Part shown: positions 17,906 to 25,891 of the stretch, piece by piece | Position numbering within the stretch: position 1 is the stretch's first letter | How the letters are laid out: each line of letters begins with the position of its first letter | NCBI GenBank assembly: GCA_016929205.1 | Contig: JAFGJF010000242.1 | Span: 1-35,394, forward strand | Length of the DNA stretch: 35,394 nucleotides | Source of the DNA: Anaerolineae bacterium | Lineage (GTDB): Bacteria > Chloroflexota > Anaerolineae > JAFGEY01 | Reading direction: 5' to 3' | Translations under genes and position numbers: made by a program | Notes under the pieces: model-generated | What the model saw: only the letters and a program-made list of their open reading frames with translations | What the model was told of the DNA's origin: nothing | The model's database searches: none

Positions 17906-17936
17906 AAACTATAACACATCTTTGGGGGGGGAATGA

Positions 17937-19883
17937 ATGGGAGAACTCGTTCGTGAACACATGGGCTGGTTCATCGTCGCCGGCATCATCATTGTACCGC
18001 TTGCCGGGTTCGGAATCTGGAAGCTAACGAGCTGGATCCGCCATCTGAAAACTCAAAACCGGCCCTTGTTGGAACGATCTACGCCAGCGTCCATTGAAGC
18101 CAATTGGCCCGTCTGGCAGATCAGCATCCGAAATGCGCTTTTGCAGAACGGATGGGTTGAATCCTATTTTCTCTCCTCCATTCCCCCCCCACTTCACGTG
18201 CCGGCGATGCGGCGTTATGTAACAGAGCACCCCGACGACGCACTCATCTTTTGTGAAGACCCACCTCATATTGAACTGGCCAACCGCCAGCGAATGAAAA
18301 CCTTCTTGCATAGCTGGAAAGCAGCGTGGGAGCTGATCGAATCCGATCAGAATTTCGGCAACATCGTCTTTGAAATCGCCTCGCAACTCTGCGACATTTT
18401 GGGATTCGTCCTCTTGCCCCACGAGCAGCGTGTTTACCATTCGCTGCACGCATTTGTTGTGCGCGCCCCGGCCCTGCGGCTCAAAGTGCCACCTCGTTTC
18501 CCCATCGTCTTTGTTCGCCGCCGCGAGGGCAATAACGAGGATGTGGCCGATCTGCGAAACCTGATGAGCATTCTCAACGTGACCAGTCTTTTTGCCTTGA
18601 TCATCGACATGAACGATTTTGCAGATCGGCTGGATCCCAGCAAGAACCTCAGAAACCTGGCACGAGAGGTCATCCACGACTTTATCGTGCTCGACGGACA
18701 AGACTTGAGACAGCTCATTATCGCACGAGATCCCGGCAAGAAACTGGTCGAATTGATGCTGCAACAGGTCGACCTGACCGTTGTCTCACCATACGTGACC
18801 TCGGGGCCGGTGCCAGAGAACATGTTCTTCGGTCGCGATCACGAGCTCAAAACAATTGCGCGCAAGATCGACAACACCAGTTTCGCCCTGGTTGGCGGCC
18901 GCAAGATTGGCAAGACATCGATCCTGGCCAAAATCTATCGCCTTTTGTCCGACAGCGACGAACGAACACACACCCTTTATCTCGACTGCCAACCAGTAAC
19001 CCATTACGCCTCTTTTTTTCAAGCTGCCAATGCCATCTGGTTGGCTCAACCGCCGATCGATACGCCGGAGAGCCTTAGACACTATGTCGTGCTTGAAAAG
19101 CAGGAATCAAACAACGTTCCTATTCTCATCCTGCTAGATGAAATAGATGCTCTGCTGAGCTACGATATGGAACATAACAATGAATTGTTCCATGTATTTC
19201 GGGCGCTCTCGCAAGAAAACCGCGCTCGTTTTGTATTCTGCGGTGAACGCGTTCTTTCCGACCAACTGCACGATGCCAACTCACCGCTGTTCAACTTTTG
19301 TGACGTTATCCGGCTTGGGTATCTGAAGGAACAAGCCGTGCAGCGCATCATCCTGGAACCTATGAAAACAATGGGTGTATCGATCCAGGATCAGGAACAG
19401 GTGATCCAAAAGATTGTGACCTTTTCCTCTTGCCACCCCAACCTCGTGCAATACCTGTGCCAGCAACTCATCTTGGAAGCGAACTCGCGGCACTCGCGGC
19501 TGATCACGCCGGTCGATCTACAGACGGTACGTTATTCAAGCCGATTTCAAGAGTACTTTTTGCAAGTGACCTGGGGAAACACCGGTCCCCTGGAACGCGT
19601 CATCACGCTGCTCATTGCAAACCAAGAGACGCTGAGCTTTGGCGAATTACAAGACGTCCTGGCCCGCCGGGGATTTGCAGTCCCGCAAGAAACCCTAGAG
19701 CGGGCCATTTCGGGATTGCGCCTATATAGCATCCTGATCAAGGACGGACAACGGTACCGCTTCGCCAGCAAGATTTTTGCCGAGATCATCAAGGAAAGCC
19801 AGGAAGTCGATATTCTGCTTGCCAGCTTGAGAAATCAGCTTAGAGAACAGGCAGAAAGAGAAGGCTGGAGGCCCTCATGGTAG
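17937..19883 (+). CDS. membrane-anchored STAND-type P-loop ATPase
   Basis: The 648-residue protein has one N-terminal membrane helix (about residues 11-30). Residues ~55-285 form an alpha/beta region I cannot assign. After PENMFFGRDHEL (293-304) comes an AAA/STAND module: Walker A G320-x4-G325-K326-T327 (GGRKIGKT), Walker B ILILLDEID with D401-E402, and a sensor-like RFVFCGERVL (431-440). CHPNLVQYLC lies in the helical lid, and a winged-helix-like C-terminus (about 550-615) follows. STAND ATPases act as signal-gated switches that oligomerise on activation. It has no WD40, TPR or other sensor repeats. Its stop overlaps the start of the CHAT protein gene by 7 nt, and the two ATPase modules are clearly related. 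This argues for a joint complex at the membrane, probably in stress or defence signalling (inference). Confidence 0.8.
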   Translation: MGELVREHMGWFIVAGIIIVPLAGFGIWKLTSWIRHLKTQNRPLLERSTPASIEANWPVWQISIRNALLQNGWVESYFLSSIPPPLHVPAMRRYVTEHPDDALIFCEDPPHIELANRQRMKTFLHSWKAAWELIESDQNFGNIVFEIASQLCDILGFVLLPHEQRVYHSLHAFVVRAPALRLKVPPRFPIVFVRRREGNNEDVADLRNLMSILNVTSLFALIIDMNDFADRLDPSKNLRNLAREVIHDFIVLDGQDLRQLIIARDPGKKLVELMLQQVDLTVVSPYVTSGPVPENMFFGRDHELKTIARKIDNTSFALVGGRKIGKTSILAKIYRLLSDSDERTHTLYLDCQPVTHYASFFQAANAIWLAQPPIDTPESLRHYVVLEKQESNNVPILILLDEIDALLSYDMEHNNELFHVFRALSQENRARFVFCGERVLSDQLHDANSPLFNFCDVIRLGYLKEQAVQRIILEPMKTMGVSIQDQEQVIQKIVTFSSCHPNLVQYLCQQLILEANSRHSRLITPVDLQTVRYSSRFQEYFLQVTWGNTGPLERVITLLIANQETLSFGELQDVLARRGFAVPQETLERAISGLRLYSILIKDGQRYRFASKIFAEIIKESQEVDILLASLRNQLREQAEREGWRPSW

Positions 19884-22216
19884 AATCCATTTTCAAGACC
19901 GCTGGACCGCTTGACTTTGACCAAGACCAGGCTGTCTATGTCGAACGATCTGAGATGCAAGCCATTTTTCACGAGATCCAGCGCCCCGAGATTGACAGCT
20001 ACCTGGCATTGTTGGGCTCGCGGCAAACGGGGAAAACCACGCTGCTGTACCGCATCTATCGCGTCTTGAAGCAAATTGATGAACCCGTCGTCTTTCTCGA
20101 TCTCTCCTCCTACCGGCTTGAGAGCGCAGCTCAAAGTTACGCCCATGCGGCCGGCAAGATATGGGAAGAACTCAAGACATCACTGACCACAGCCAAAAAA
20201 CTGCGGGTCATTGCCAGCGCAGTCGATGGCCCTATTCGTTTCCGCGAGTTTCTACTTGACTTGGCACAACACTGCCCTAGCAGACGCATTGTGATCTTGC
20301 TGGACGAAGTGGGCGCATTCATGTCCAACATTGGCTTTTTTGAAACCATACGCAGTATCGCCTCCAGCAGAGGATTCGATTCCGAACAAGCGTTCCAGAA
20401 ATATCTCTTTATCTTTTCGGGCGCAGTCGATCTTCACGACCTTACCACCAGCCGGAACTCGCCATTGGCCAATGTATGCACACCGCTCTACCTGCAGGAC
20501 TTTAGCTTTGACAATACGGTGCATCTCGTGAAAAACCTGAGCCAAGTTTCGCAACTAGAAAAGGGCGTAGCCGAGTATATCTATGAGCAGACGTTGGGAC
20601 ACCCTTACCTTACCCAACGCGTTTGCTCACTCTTGGAACAGATTTGTCCGCCCCAGATCACCGTGCAGACGGCAGAACAAGTCATCGATCAGATTCAAGA
20701 AGAAGATGAAAACCTGAGATACGTGACCCTGCAGCTCGAGCGTTATGCTGAAGCAAGCAAACTGCTGCAAAAGCTCCTTTTGGAAAATATGGTTCTACCC
20801 TTCAGTATGATCAATCCACACATCGCCCGCCTGTTTATCATTGGCGCGTTGCGTAAAGAGACAACTACAGAAAAAGTGGATGGCATTCCTCGAGAACGAG
20901 CGCTGTGCGCCGTCCGCAATCCGATCTACCGTCGCAGTCTGACCAACTATTATGAAATGTGGGCGCCATTCGCGCTGCCCGCGGCTTACGAGAGCGCCAC
21001 ACATGACAACTTGGTCGACGAAACGATCCCACAAGCCGGTGAATCGCAACAAGAAGCATTCGATCAACCCGCCTCTCTGCAAGCTCCAGAGCAGATGAAC
21101 AAGCGAAGCCCACTGCCTCCCGCCGTCGATGCGCGAAACTATTTGGATTTTGGGCTGCACATCTATCCAAGCCCCACACGAGGCGCACCTTTTCCAATCA
21201 CCGTCGACTCTTGGGCAGGGACCGGCAGAGGGCAATTATTGTTTGACGTGCGCTCCCTGTCGCTTGGGGCCCTGTTGAAAAGAATGGAACAGAACCAGAT
21301 CGAACCAAATGACGTGTACAGCCTGGGCGGGATGTTGTGGCAAGCCATCTTTAGCTCGGCCGGGATCGAACGACGGTACGTGGCCTGCCAGGCTGAAGCC
21401 GGAACGCAGAAAGGAATCCGGATCAAACTCACGATCGAGTCACCCGATTTGATGAATTTACCCTGGGAATACCTGTACGATCCCGAGTCACAGACCTTTC
21501 CTGCCTTGTCCCCGCGAACGCCGATCACTCGCTACACGAATCCAAGGCAGCAGGACCCACCACCACTGGCCTTTGATCCACCGTTGCGCATCTTGTTAGT
21601 CAGTGCCAGCCCGGAGGAGCAGCCCAAGTTGGACGTAGAAGCGGAGAGAGAACAGATTATCCAGGCAATGGAACTGCTCGAAGCAACGGGCAAAGTGGAA
21701 ATCGAAACGCTGACCAACGCAACAGTGCGCACCCTGCAGGTGATGTTGCGCCGACCATTCCACGTCCTGCACTACATCGGCCACGGCACGTACGATGAAC
21801 AAACCAACAGCGGTATGCTGGCACTCGAACACAAAGACGGCAGCCAGCACGCTGTCTCGGCAGCGCAATTGCAGTATCTGCTGCGCGACACCACCGTTCG
21901 CCTGGCGGTGTTCAACGCCTGCATGACGGCGCGAGGCGCTGCTGGACGCAGCATTGCCGGTGAGTTGATGCGCGCCGGCATTTCTGCCACGCTGGCCATG
22001 CAGTTTGCAATTTCCGAGACTAGTGCTAGAATATTCGCAGGCGAATTCTACCGCACATTGGCCGACGGTTGGCCGGTTGACGCCGCCGCCGCCGAAGGGC
22101 GCAAAGCGGTCATGTTTGCCACCGACCTGACCAACATGGATTGGGGCATTCCGGTGCTGTTCATGCGTACGCGTGACGGGGTCCTCTTTCATCACGAACA
22201 CAAGACAAACATCTGA
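19877..22216 (+). CDS. STAND ATPase fused to a C-terminal CHAT (caspase-like) protease
   Basis: The 779-residue protein has an N-terminal AAA_35-like ATPase: Walker A G47-x4-G52-K53-T54 (GSRQTGKT), Walker B VILLDEVG with D143-E144, SGAVDLHDL (181-189) and GHPYLTQRVC (241-250) in the lid. A Gln/Pro-rich linker (about 375-415) leads to a CHAT domain (about 420-770). The predicted catalytic dyad is H636 (HYIGHGTYD) and C682 (FNACMTARG), and the supporting LPWEYLYD motif is at 528-535. CHAT proteases are caspase/separase-like cysteine peptidases used in bacterial conflict and cell-death systems. The ATG at 19877 lies inside the end of the upstream gene with GGAGG 5 nt upstream, so expression is coupled. 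Here the effector is C-terminal and no sensor repeats exist; sensing may rest with the partner. The domain calls are firm; the target protein is unknown. Confidence 0.9.
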   Translation: MVESIFKTAGPLDFDQDQAVYVERSEMQAIFHEIQRPEIDSYLALLGSRQTGKTTLLYRIYRVLKQIDEPVVFLDLSSYRLESAAQSYAHAAGKIWEELKTSLTTAKKLRVIASAVDGPIRFREFLLDLAQHCPSRRIVILLDEVGAFMSNIGFFETIRSIASSRGFDSEQAFQKYLFIFSGAVDLHDLTTSRNSPLANVCTPLYLQDFSFDNTVHLVKNLSQVSQLEKGVAEYIYEQTLGHPYLTQRVCSLLEQICPPQITVQTAEQVIDQIQEEDENLRYVTLQLERYAEASKLLQKLLLENMVLPFSMINPHIARLFIIGALRKETTTEKVDGIPRERALCAVRNPIYRRSLTNYYEMWAPFALPAAYESATHDNLVDETIPQAGESQQEAFDQPASLQAPEQMNKRSPLPPAVDARNYLDFGLHIYPSPTRGAPFPITVDSWAGTGRGQLLFDVRSLSLGALLKRMEQNQIEPNDVYSLGGMLWQAIFSSAGIERRYVACQAEAGTQKGIRIKLTIESPDLMNLPWEYLYDPESQTFPALSPRTPITRYTNPRQQDPPPLAFDPPLRILLVSASPEEQPKLDVEAEREQIIQAMELLEATGKVEIETLTNATVRTLQVMLRRPFHVLHYIGHGTYDEQTNSGMLALEHKDGSQHAVSAAQLQYLLRDTTVRLAVFNACMTARGAAGRSIAGELMRAGISATLAMQFAISETSARIFAGEFYRTLADGWPVDAAAAEGRKAVMFATDLTNMDWGIPVLFMRTRDGVLFHHEHKTNI

Positions 22217-22232
22217 TTGCACAAGGAGGTTG

Positions 22233-23216
22233 ATGGTGACCACATTCAAGCGAATTGGCGTGCTAACCAGTGGCGGGGATGGGCCTGGACTGAATGCGTG
22301 TATTCGTGCAGTGACGCGCACGGCAATTAGTCTGGGCCTGGAAGTAATGGGCATTGAACGGGGGTATACAGGGCTGGTCAACGGCGAGTTTGTGCCTTTT
22401 GATGCACGTTCGGTTGGCGGCATCTTGAACAGGGGCGGCACCATACTCGGTACGACACGCTTGCCCGAATTCGAGGAAAAGAAAGTCCAGCGTACTGCCA
22501 TACGCGCTTTGAATCAACATGGCGTGCATGGATTGGTCGTGATCGGCGGAAACGGCTCGTCGGCCGGCGCGCTGGCTCTGCACCAGATGGGATTTCCCAC
22601 GATCAGCATACCTGGCACAATTGACAATGATGTCGGCGGGACAGACATGGCCGTAGGCGTAGACACGACCTTGAATACCGTGATCGACGCCATCGACAAG
22701 ATCAAAGACACGGCCTCATCCCACCAACGAGCATTTCTGATCGAAGTGATGGGACGCGATTGCGGCTACCTGGCGCTGATGAGCGGCATCGCCGGCGGCG
22801 CAGAGCAGATCCTGATCCCCGAGATTCCAACTCCCCTGGAAAAAGTGGCTCAATGCTTGACTGATGCCTATATCAAAGGCAAAACGCACGGCATCGTCAT
22901 CGTCGCCGAAGGGTACAAGCCGGGCACCCAGGCTCTGCTCCGGTACCTGGAAGAGCGCAAAGAAGAACTGGGATTCAGCATGCGGGTCACTGTATTGGGA
23001 CACGTCCAGCGCGGTGGCGCGCCGTCGGCATTCGATCGCATTTTGGGCACACGGCTGGGCGCGGCTGCGACCAAAGGGCTTCTCGACGGCAAAAGCGGGC
23101 ACGTAACCGGTCTCATCGGCAGCAAGATCTGCTACACGCCGCTTGAAGAAGCGCTGGTCCAAAAACAACGCCTCGACGAACGCATCTATGATCTCGCCCA
23201 GATCATGGAAATATAG
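22233..23216 (+). CDS. pfkA: 6-phosphofructokinase (PfkA family) with a GGNGS motif
   Basis: The 327-residue protein aligns by motif along its whole length with bacterial phosphofructokinase: TSGGDGPGLNA (12-22), the catalytic PGTIDND with D131 (E. coli D127), MGRDCGYLAL (173-182) and VLGHVQRGG. It phosphorylates fructose 6-phosphate in glycolysis, or runs reversibly with pyrophosphate in some clades. The donor-site motif reads GGNGS (105-109): Asn107 replaces the usual Mg-binding Asp (E. coli D103), while Gly108 matches the ATP-type Gly104 rather than the PPi-type Asp. The start is ATG 22233; a GTG at 22236 has better spacing (6 nt) from AGGAGG (22224-22229). It starts 16 nt after the CHAT gene, so read-through from that operon is likely. 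Confidence 0.93.
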   Translation: MVTTFKRIGVLTSGGDGPGLNACIRAVTRTAISLGLEVMGIERGYTGLVNGEFVPFDARSVGGILNRGGTILGTTRLPEFEEKKVQRTAIRALNQHGVHGLVVIGGNGSSAGALALHQMGFPTISIPGTIDNDVGGTDMAVGVDTTLNTVIDAIDKIKDTASSHQRAFLIEVMGRDCGYLALMSGIAGGAEQILIPEIPTPLEKVAQCLTDAYIKGKTHGIVIVAEGYKPGTQALLRYLEERKEELGFSMRVTVLGHVQRGGAPSAFDRILGTRLGAAATKGLLDGKSGHVTGLIGSKICYTPLEEALVQKQRLDERIYDLAQIMEI

Positions 23217-23239
23217 ATCCAATCTGAGTGTTTTTTTGC

Positions 23240-23326
23240 TTACTGATCCGGACAAGATTTTCTAAACTTTTGAACGCCTCTCATGGGGGACAAAAATCGT
23301 TTAGCTTTATATGTCTGGATCAGTAA
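23240..23326. repeat. 87-bp imperfect palindrome upstream of the methyltransferase-Nudix gene
   Basis: TTACTGATCCGGACA (23240-23254) and TGTCTGGATCAGTAA (23312-23326) are inverted copies with 14 of 15 matches; the exception pairs as G.T. A symmetric 7-nt internal loop on each side leads to a second stem, CTAAAC (23262-23267) with GTTTAG (23299-23304). The element fills most of the gap between pfkA and the next gene. It could be an RNA hairpin, a wide operator, or a small non-autonomous element. A T-run (23231-23237) just before it could help end pfkA transcription. Confidence 0.6.
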
Positions 23327-23340
23327 AGGATTTGTCGTCG

Positions 23341-24342
23341 ATGCAAGAGACCATTAACACCTATGACGCCACAGCCACGGCTTTTGCCGATCGCTGGTTC
23401 AACCACCGCCTGTCCCAAAGTATGGCGCGCTTTGCAGAGCGCCTTGGTTCCGGGGTGCGTGTGCTCGATGTGGGGTGCGGACCGGGGCGGGATACGAACT
23501 GGCTGCAAGAACAGGGGTTTGACGCCGTCGGCATCGACCTTTCATTCAACATGCTGCAAGAAGGACTGAGCCGTGGCGTTTCTGCCCCCCTGATCCAGGC
23601 CGATATGGCACACTTGCCCTTTCGCAAGGGCAGCTTTAGAGGGTTATGGGTCTGTGCCTCGCTGCTGCACATCCCCAAAAAAACCGCCGGCAAGGTGCTG
23701 CAAGAACTGTCTCGCGTTGTCTACCCCGGTCACATTTACCTCTCGGTCAAACGTGGCGAGGGTGAAAAATGGGTTGAGGGCCGGTTTTTTGCTTACTATC
23801 ACCCTGCCGAGATCCAACTGTTGGTCGAACGCTCGGGTTTTGAGGTGCTATCGTGCTGGGAAAACAAAGATGCGGCTGGACGTAACCGCTCCTGGATCGA
23901 TGTGCTGGCCTGGAGCAAAATGACAACGCCAAGAACCGGGGCTAATGCCATCATTCGCAACGATGCCGGTGAAATCCTGCTCACCCGCCGCGCCGACAAC
24001 GGGCTGTGGTGCCTGCCGGGCGGTCACCTGGATTTTGGAGAAACGGTCGAGCAATGCGCCATTCGTGAAGCGTACGAAGAAACCGGCCTCGTCGTACAAG
24101 TCGAACGCTTGCTCGGCGTATACTCGCACCCCTTTCCGGCATCTCTAACAACCCCACACGCCGCACACTATGTCATTCTCTGTTTTTTGTGCCGGCCGGT
24201 TGGCGGAGAAATCCAGCTTTGTGAAGAAACGACTGACGTCCGCTACTTTGCGCCCGACGATCTTCCCGACAACTTGTGGAGCTGGCAGCGGCAGCGGATC
24301 GACGACGCGCTGGCGAACCTGCCCGATCCGCTGATCTGTTGA
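23341..24342 (+). CDS. SAM-dependent methyltransferase fused to a Nudix hydrolase
   Basis: The 333-residue two-domain protein. Residues 1-192 are a class I methyltransferase with the SAM-binding motif VLDVGCGPGRDT (41-52), a GIDLS acidic strand end (64-68), QADMAHLPF and LLHIPKK at motif IV. Residues ~197-333 are a Nudix domain with a complete box: G228, E234, R242-E243, E246-E247, G249. The methyltransferase would act on a small molecule, the Nudix domain on a nucleoside-diphosphate derivative; both substrates are unknown. The start at 23341 is chosen because AAAGGA lies about 10 nt upstream, while the in-frame ATG at 23311 sits inside the palindrome's right arm and has no SD. Both domains look intact, so this seems a true fusion. 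It converges on queA across a hairpin. Confidence 0.88.
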   Translation: MQETINTYDATATAFADRWFNHRLSQSMARFAERLGSGVRVLDVGCGPGRDTNWLQEQGFDAVGIDLSFNMLQEGLSRGVSAPLIQADMAHLPFRKGSFRGLWVCASLLHIPKKTAGKVLQELSRVVYPGHIYLSVKRGEGEKWVEGRFFAYYHPAEIQLLVERSGFEVLSCWENKDAAGRNRSWIDVLAWSKMTTPRTGANAIIRNDAGEILLTRRADNGLWCLPGGHLDFGETVEQCAIREAYEETGLVVQVERLLGVYSHPFPASLTTPHAAHYVILCFLCRPVGGEIQLCEETTDVRYFAPDDLPDNLWSWQRQRIDDALANLPDPLIC

Positions 24343-24367
24343 GGATTTGCTAAAACTGCTCTAGCCC

Positions 24368-24384
24368 CTGGCCTCGGGGGCCAG
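24368..24384. terminator. hairpin between convergent methyltransferase-Nudix and queA genes
   Basis: CTGGCC (24368-24373) pairs with GGCCAG (24379-24384) around a 5-nt loop. It lies in the 71-nt gap between two convergent stop codons and could serve both strands. There is no U-run on either side, so intrinsic termination is uncertain. Confidence 0.4.
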
Positions 24385-24413
24385 AATCCACCCGGGACCA
24401 GGTTTGGCGTCGG

Positions 24414-25511
24414 CTATACAATCAGCATTACATCGCCAAAACTGAAAAAGCGGTACGCCTCGTTTATCGCTTCCTGGTATGCCTCTAGCATCAACTCGCG
24501 CCCGGCAAAGGCGCTCACCAGCATCAACAGGCTGGAACGCGGCAGGTGAAAGTTGGTGAGTAGAACGTCTACAACGCGAAACACGAATCCGGGATAGATA
24601 AACAGATCGGTTGGTCCCTCAAAAGCCTGCACCGCTTGCCAGCCACATCGTCTTTCACACCCTGTCCCGGGTGACTCACCACCACCATCTCCCCTTCCCG
24701 CCGCCAGCTCAGCAGCCGTCTCCAGCACGCGCACGCTCGTCGTTCCCACAGCAACGATACGCCGCCCCTCCAGCTTGGCTCTGTTGATCTGGCGCGCAAC
24801 ATCGGCGCTCAAAGAACAATGTTCGGTGTGAATGTGATGATCCTCAACCCGCTCCGTTTCTACCGGTCGAAAGGTATCGAGGCCGATGTCAAGCGTGACA
24901 AAAGCCAACTCGATGCCTCGCTCTCGAAGCGACAGCAAAAGCTCGGGCGTAAAATGCAGCCCGGCGGTTGGAGCAGCAACCGAACCAGGCTGCCGGGCAT
25001 AGACCGTCTGGTAGCGTTCGGGGTCAGCGAGCGGCGTATGAATATACGGTGGAAGCGGGACGATGCCCAGATCCTCGAGGTATGGATCGATCGGATGATC
25101 CCAGCGAATCAGCCGCCCCCCCGATTCGGTCCAGGCCAGAATCTTGCCCTGGGCGACAGGTCGCCCTTTTTGCTGCGGATCGGTCAAAACGAGTTCGGTG
25201 CCTACGGGTGTCTTGCGCCCCTTGACCAACGACTCCCAGGTTAACGCGTCACGGCGGGCAAGCAACAGCAGTTCGACTTTGCCGCCGCCGGGCACCTTGC
25301 GCGCAAAAAGCCGCGCCGGAATGACGCGGCTTTGGTTCGCGATCAACAGATCACCGGGCTGCACATAGTCACCGATATCTCGAAAAATGCGATGCGTAAT
25401 CGTTCCTTTACGGCGATTGACAACCATCAGCCGCGAACTGTCGCGCGGCTCGATCGGCGTCTGTGCGATAAAAGATTCTGGCAAATCGTAATCAAACTCG
25501 CTCGTCTTCAC
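24414..25511 (-). CDS. queA: S-adenosylmethionine:tRNA ribosyltransferase-isomerase QueA
   Basis: The 365-residue protein matches QueA throughout: the N-terminus FDYDLPESFIAQTP, SRLMVVNR, GDLLIANQSRVIPARL, AAPTAGLHFT, HTEH and VGTTSVRVLE, and the C-terminal FIYPGF, LLTNFHLPRSSLLMLV and GDVMLI. QueA transfers and isomerises the ribosyl group of SAM onto preQ1-tRNA to make epoxyqueuosine, the penultimate step of tRNA queuosine synthesis. It is about 15-20 residues longer than usual because of a Gly/Cys/Arg-rich insert (about residues 270-292) between VLETAAELA and the GPTDLFIYPG motif. The start codon is GTG with no clear SD. It is the last gene of a three-gene minus-strand run after two small membrane-protein genes, with a 12-nt gap. 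Confidence 0.96.
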   Translation of the reverse strand: MKTSEFDYDLPESFIAQTPIEPRDSSRLMVVNRRKGTITHRIFRDIGDYVQPGDLLIANQSRVIPARLFARKVPGGGKVELLLLARRDALTWESLVKGRKTPVGTELVLTDPQQKGRPVAQGKILAWTESGGRLIRWDHPIDPYLEDLGIVPLPPYIHTPLADPERYQTVYARQPGSVAAPTAGLHFTPELLLSLRERGIELAFVTLDIGLDTFRPVETERVEDHHIHTEHCSLSADVARQINRAKLEGRRIVAVGTTSVRVLETAAELAAGRGDGGGESPGTGCERRCGWQAVQAFEGPTDLFIYPGFVFRVVDVLLTNFHLPRSSLLMLVSAFAGRELMLEAYQEAINEAYRFFSFGDVMLIV

Positions 25512-25523
25512 TGCCGCAGAAAT

Positions 25524-25871
25524 CTAGTCTTTCTTTTCCCTGCCCACCCACACCGCCACGGCAAGCAAAACAAAGCCAATCACATTCACCAGGCTCAACA
25601 AAAACAAGATCACATTTTTGACGGTCTGATACGTCACTATCGATCTCGGCGCCATATTCCTGAGAATGGGCGTATCGGCAAGCCCCCATCCTGTCGAGCA
25701 ACAACTGAACAAGAACAATAACAAGAACCCTATTGCCCCCAGTAACGCCACGCGGCTCTTTCCTTTGAAATAAGCTACCACGCCCACAATCAGGCCCGCC
25801 AAAACCACCAGCAAAGCCAGTATCCCACTGATCGAGCTCAACGTCCTTATCCATCCCATCTGCCCCATCAT
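25524..25871 (-). CDS. small membrane protein with three predicted helices
   Basis: The 115-residue protein has hydrophobic helices at about residues 13-35, 42-60 and 86-108. Between the second and third is a short polar loop with CCSTGWG. I do not recognise a family. The ATG at 25871 has AAGGAG 9 nt upstream, which supports translation. It lies between DUF2905 and queA (20-nt and 12-nt gaps), so it is probably in one transcript with them. No catalytic motif is visible. A membrane-scaffold or transport-accessory role cannot be told apart. Confidence 0.7.
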   Translation of the reverse strand: MMGQMGWIRTLSSISGILALLVVLAGLIVGVVAYFKGKSRVALLGAIGFLLLFLFSCCSTGWGLADTPILRNMAPRSIVTYQTVKNVILFLLSLVNVIGFVLLAVAVWVGREKKD

Positions 25872-25891
25872 GTTGCCCTTCTCCTTTCACG

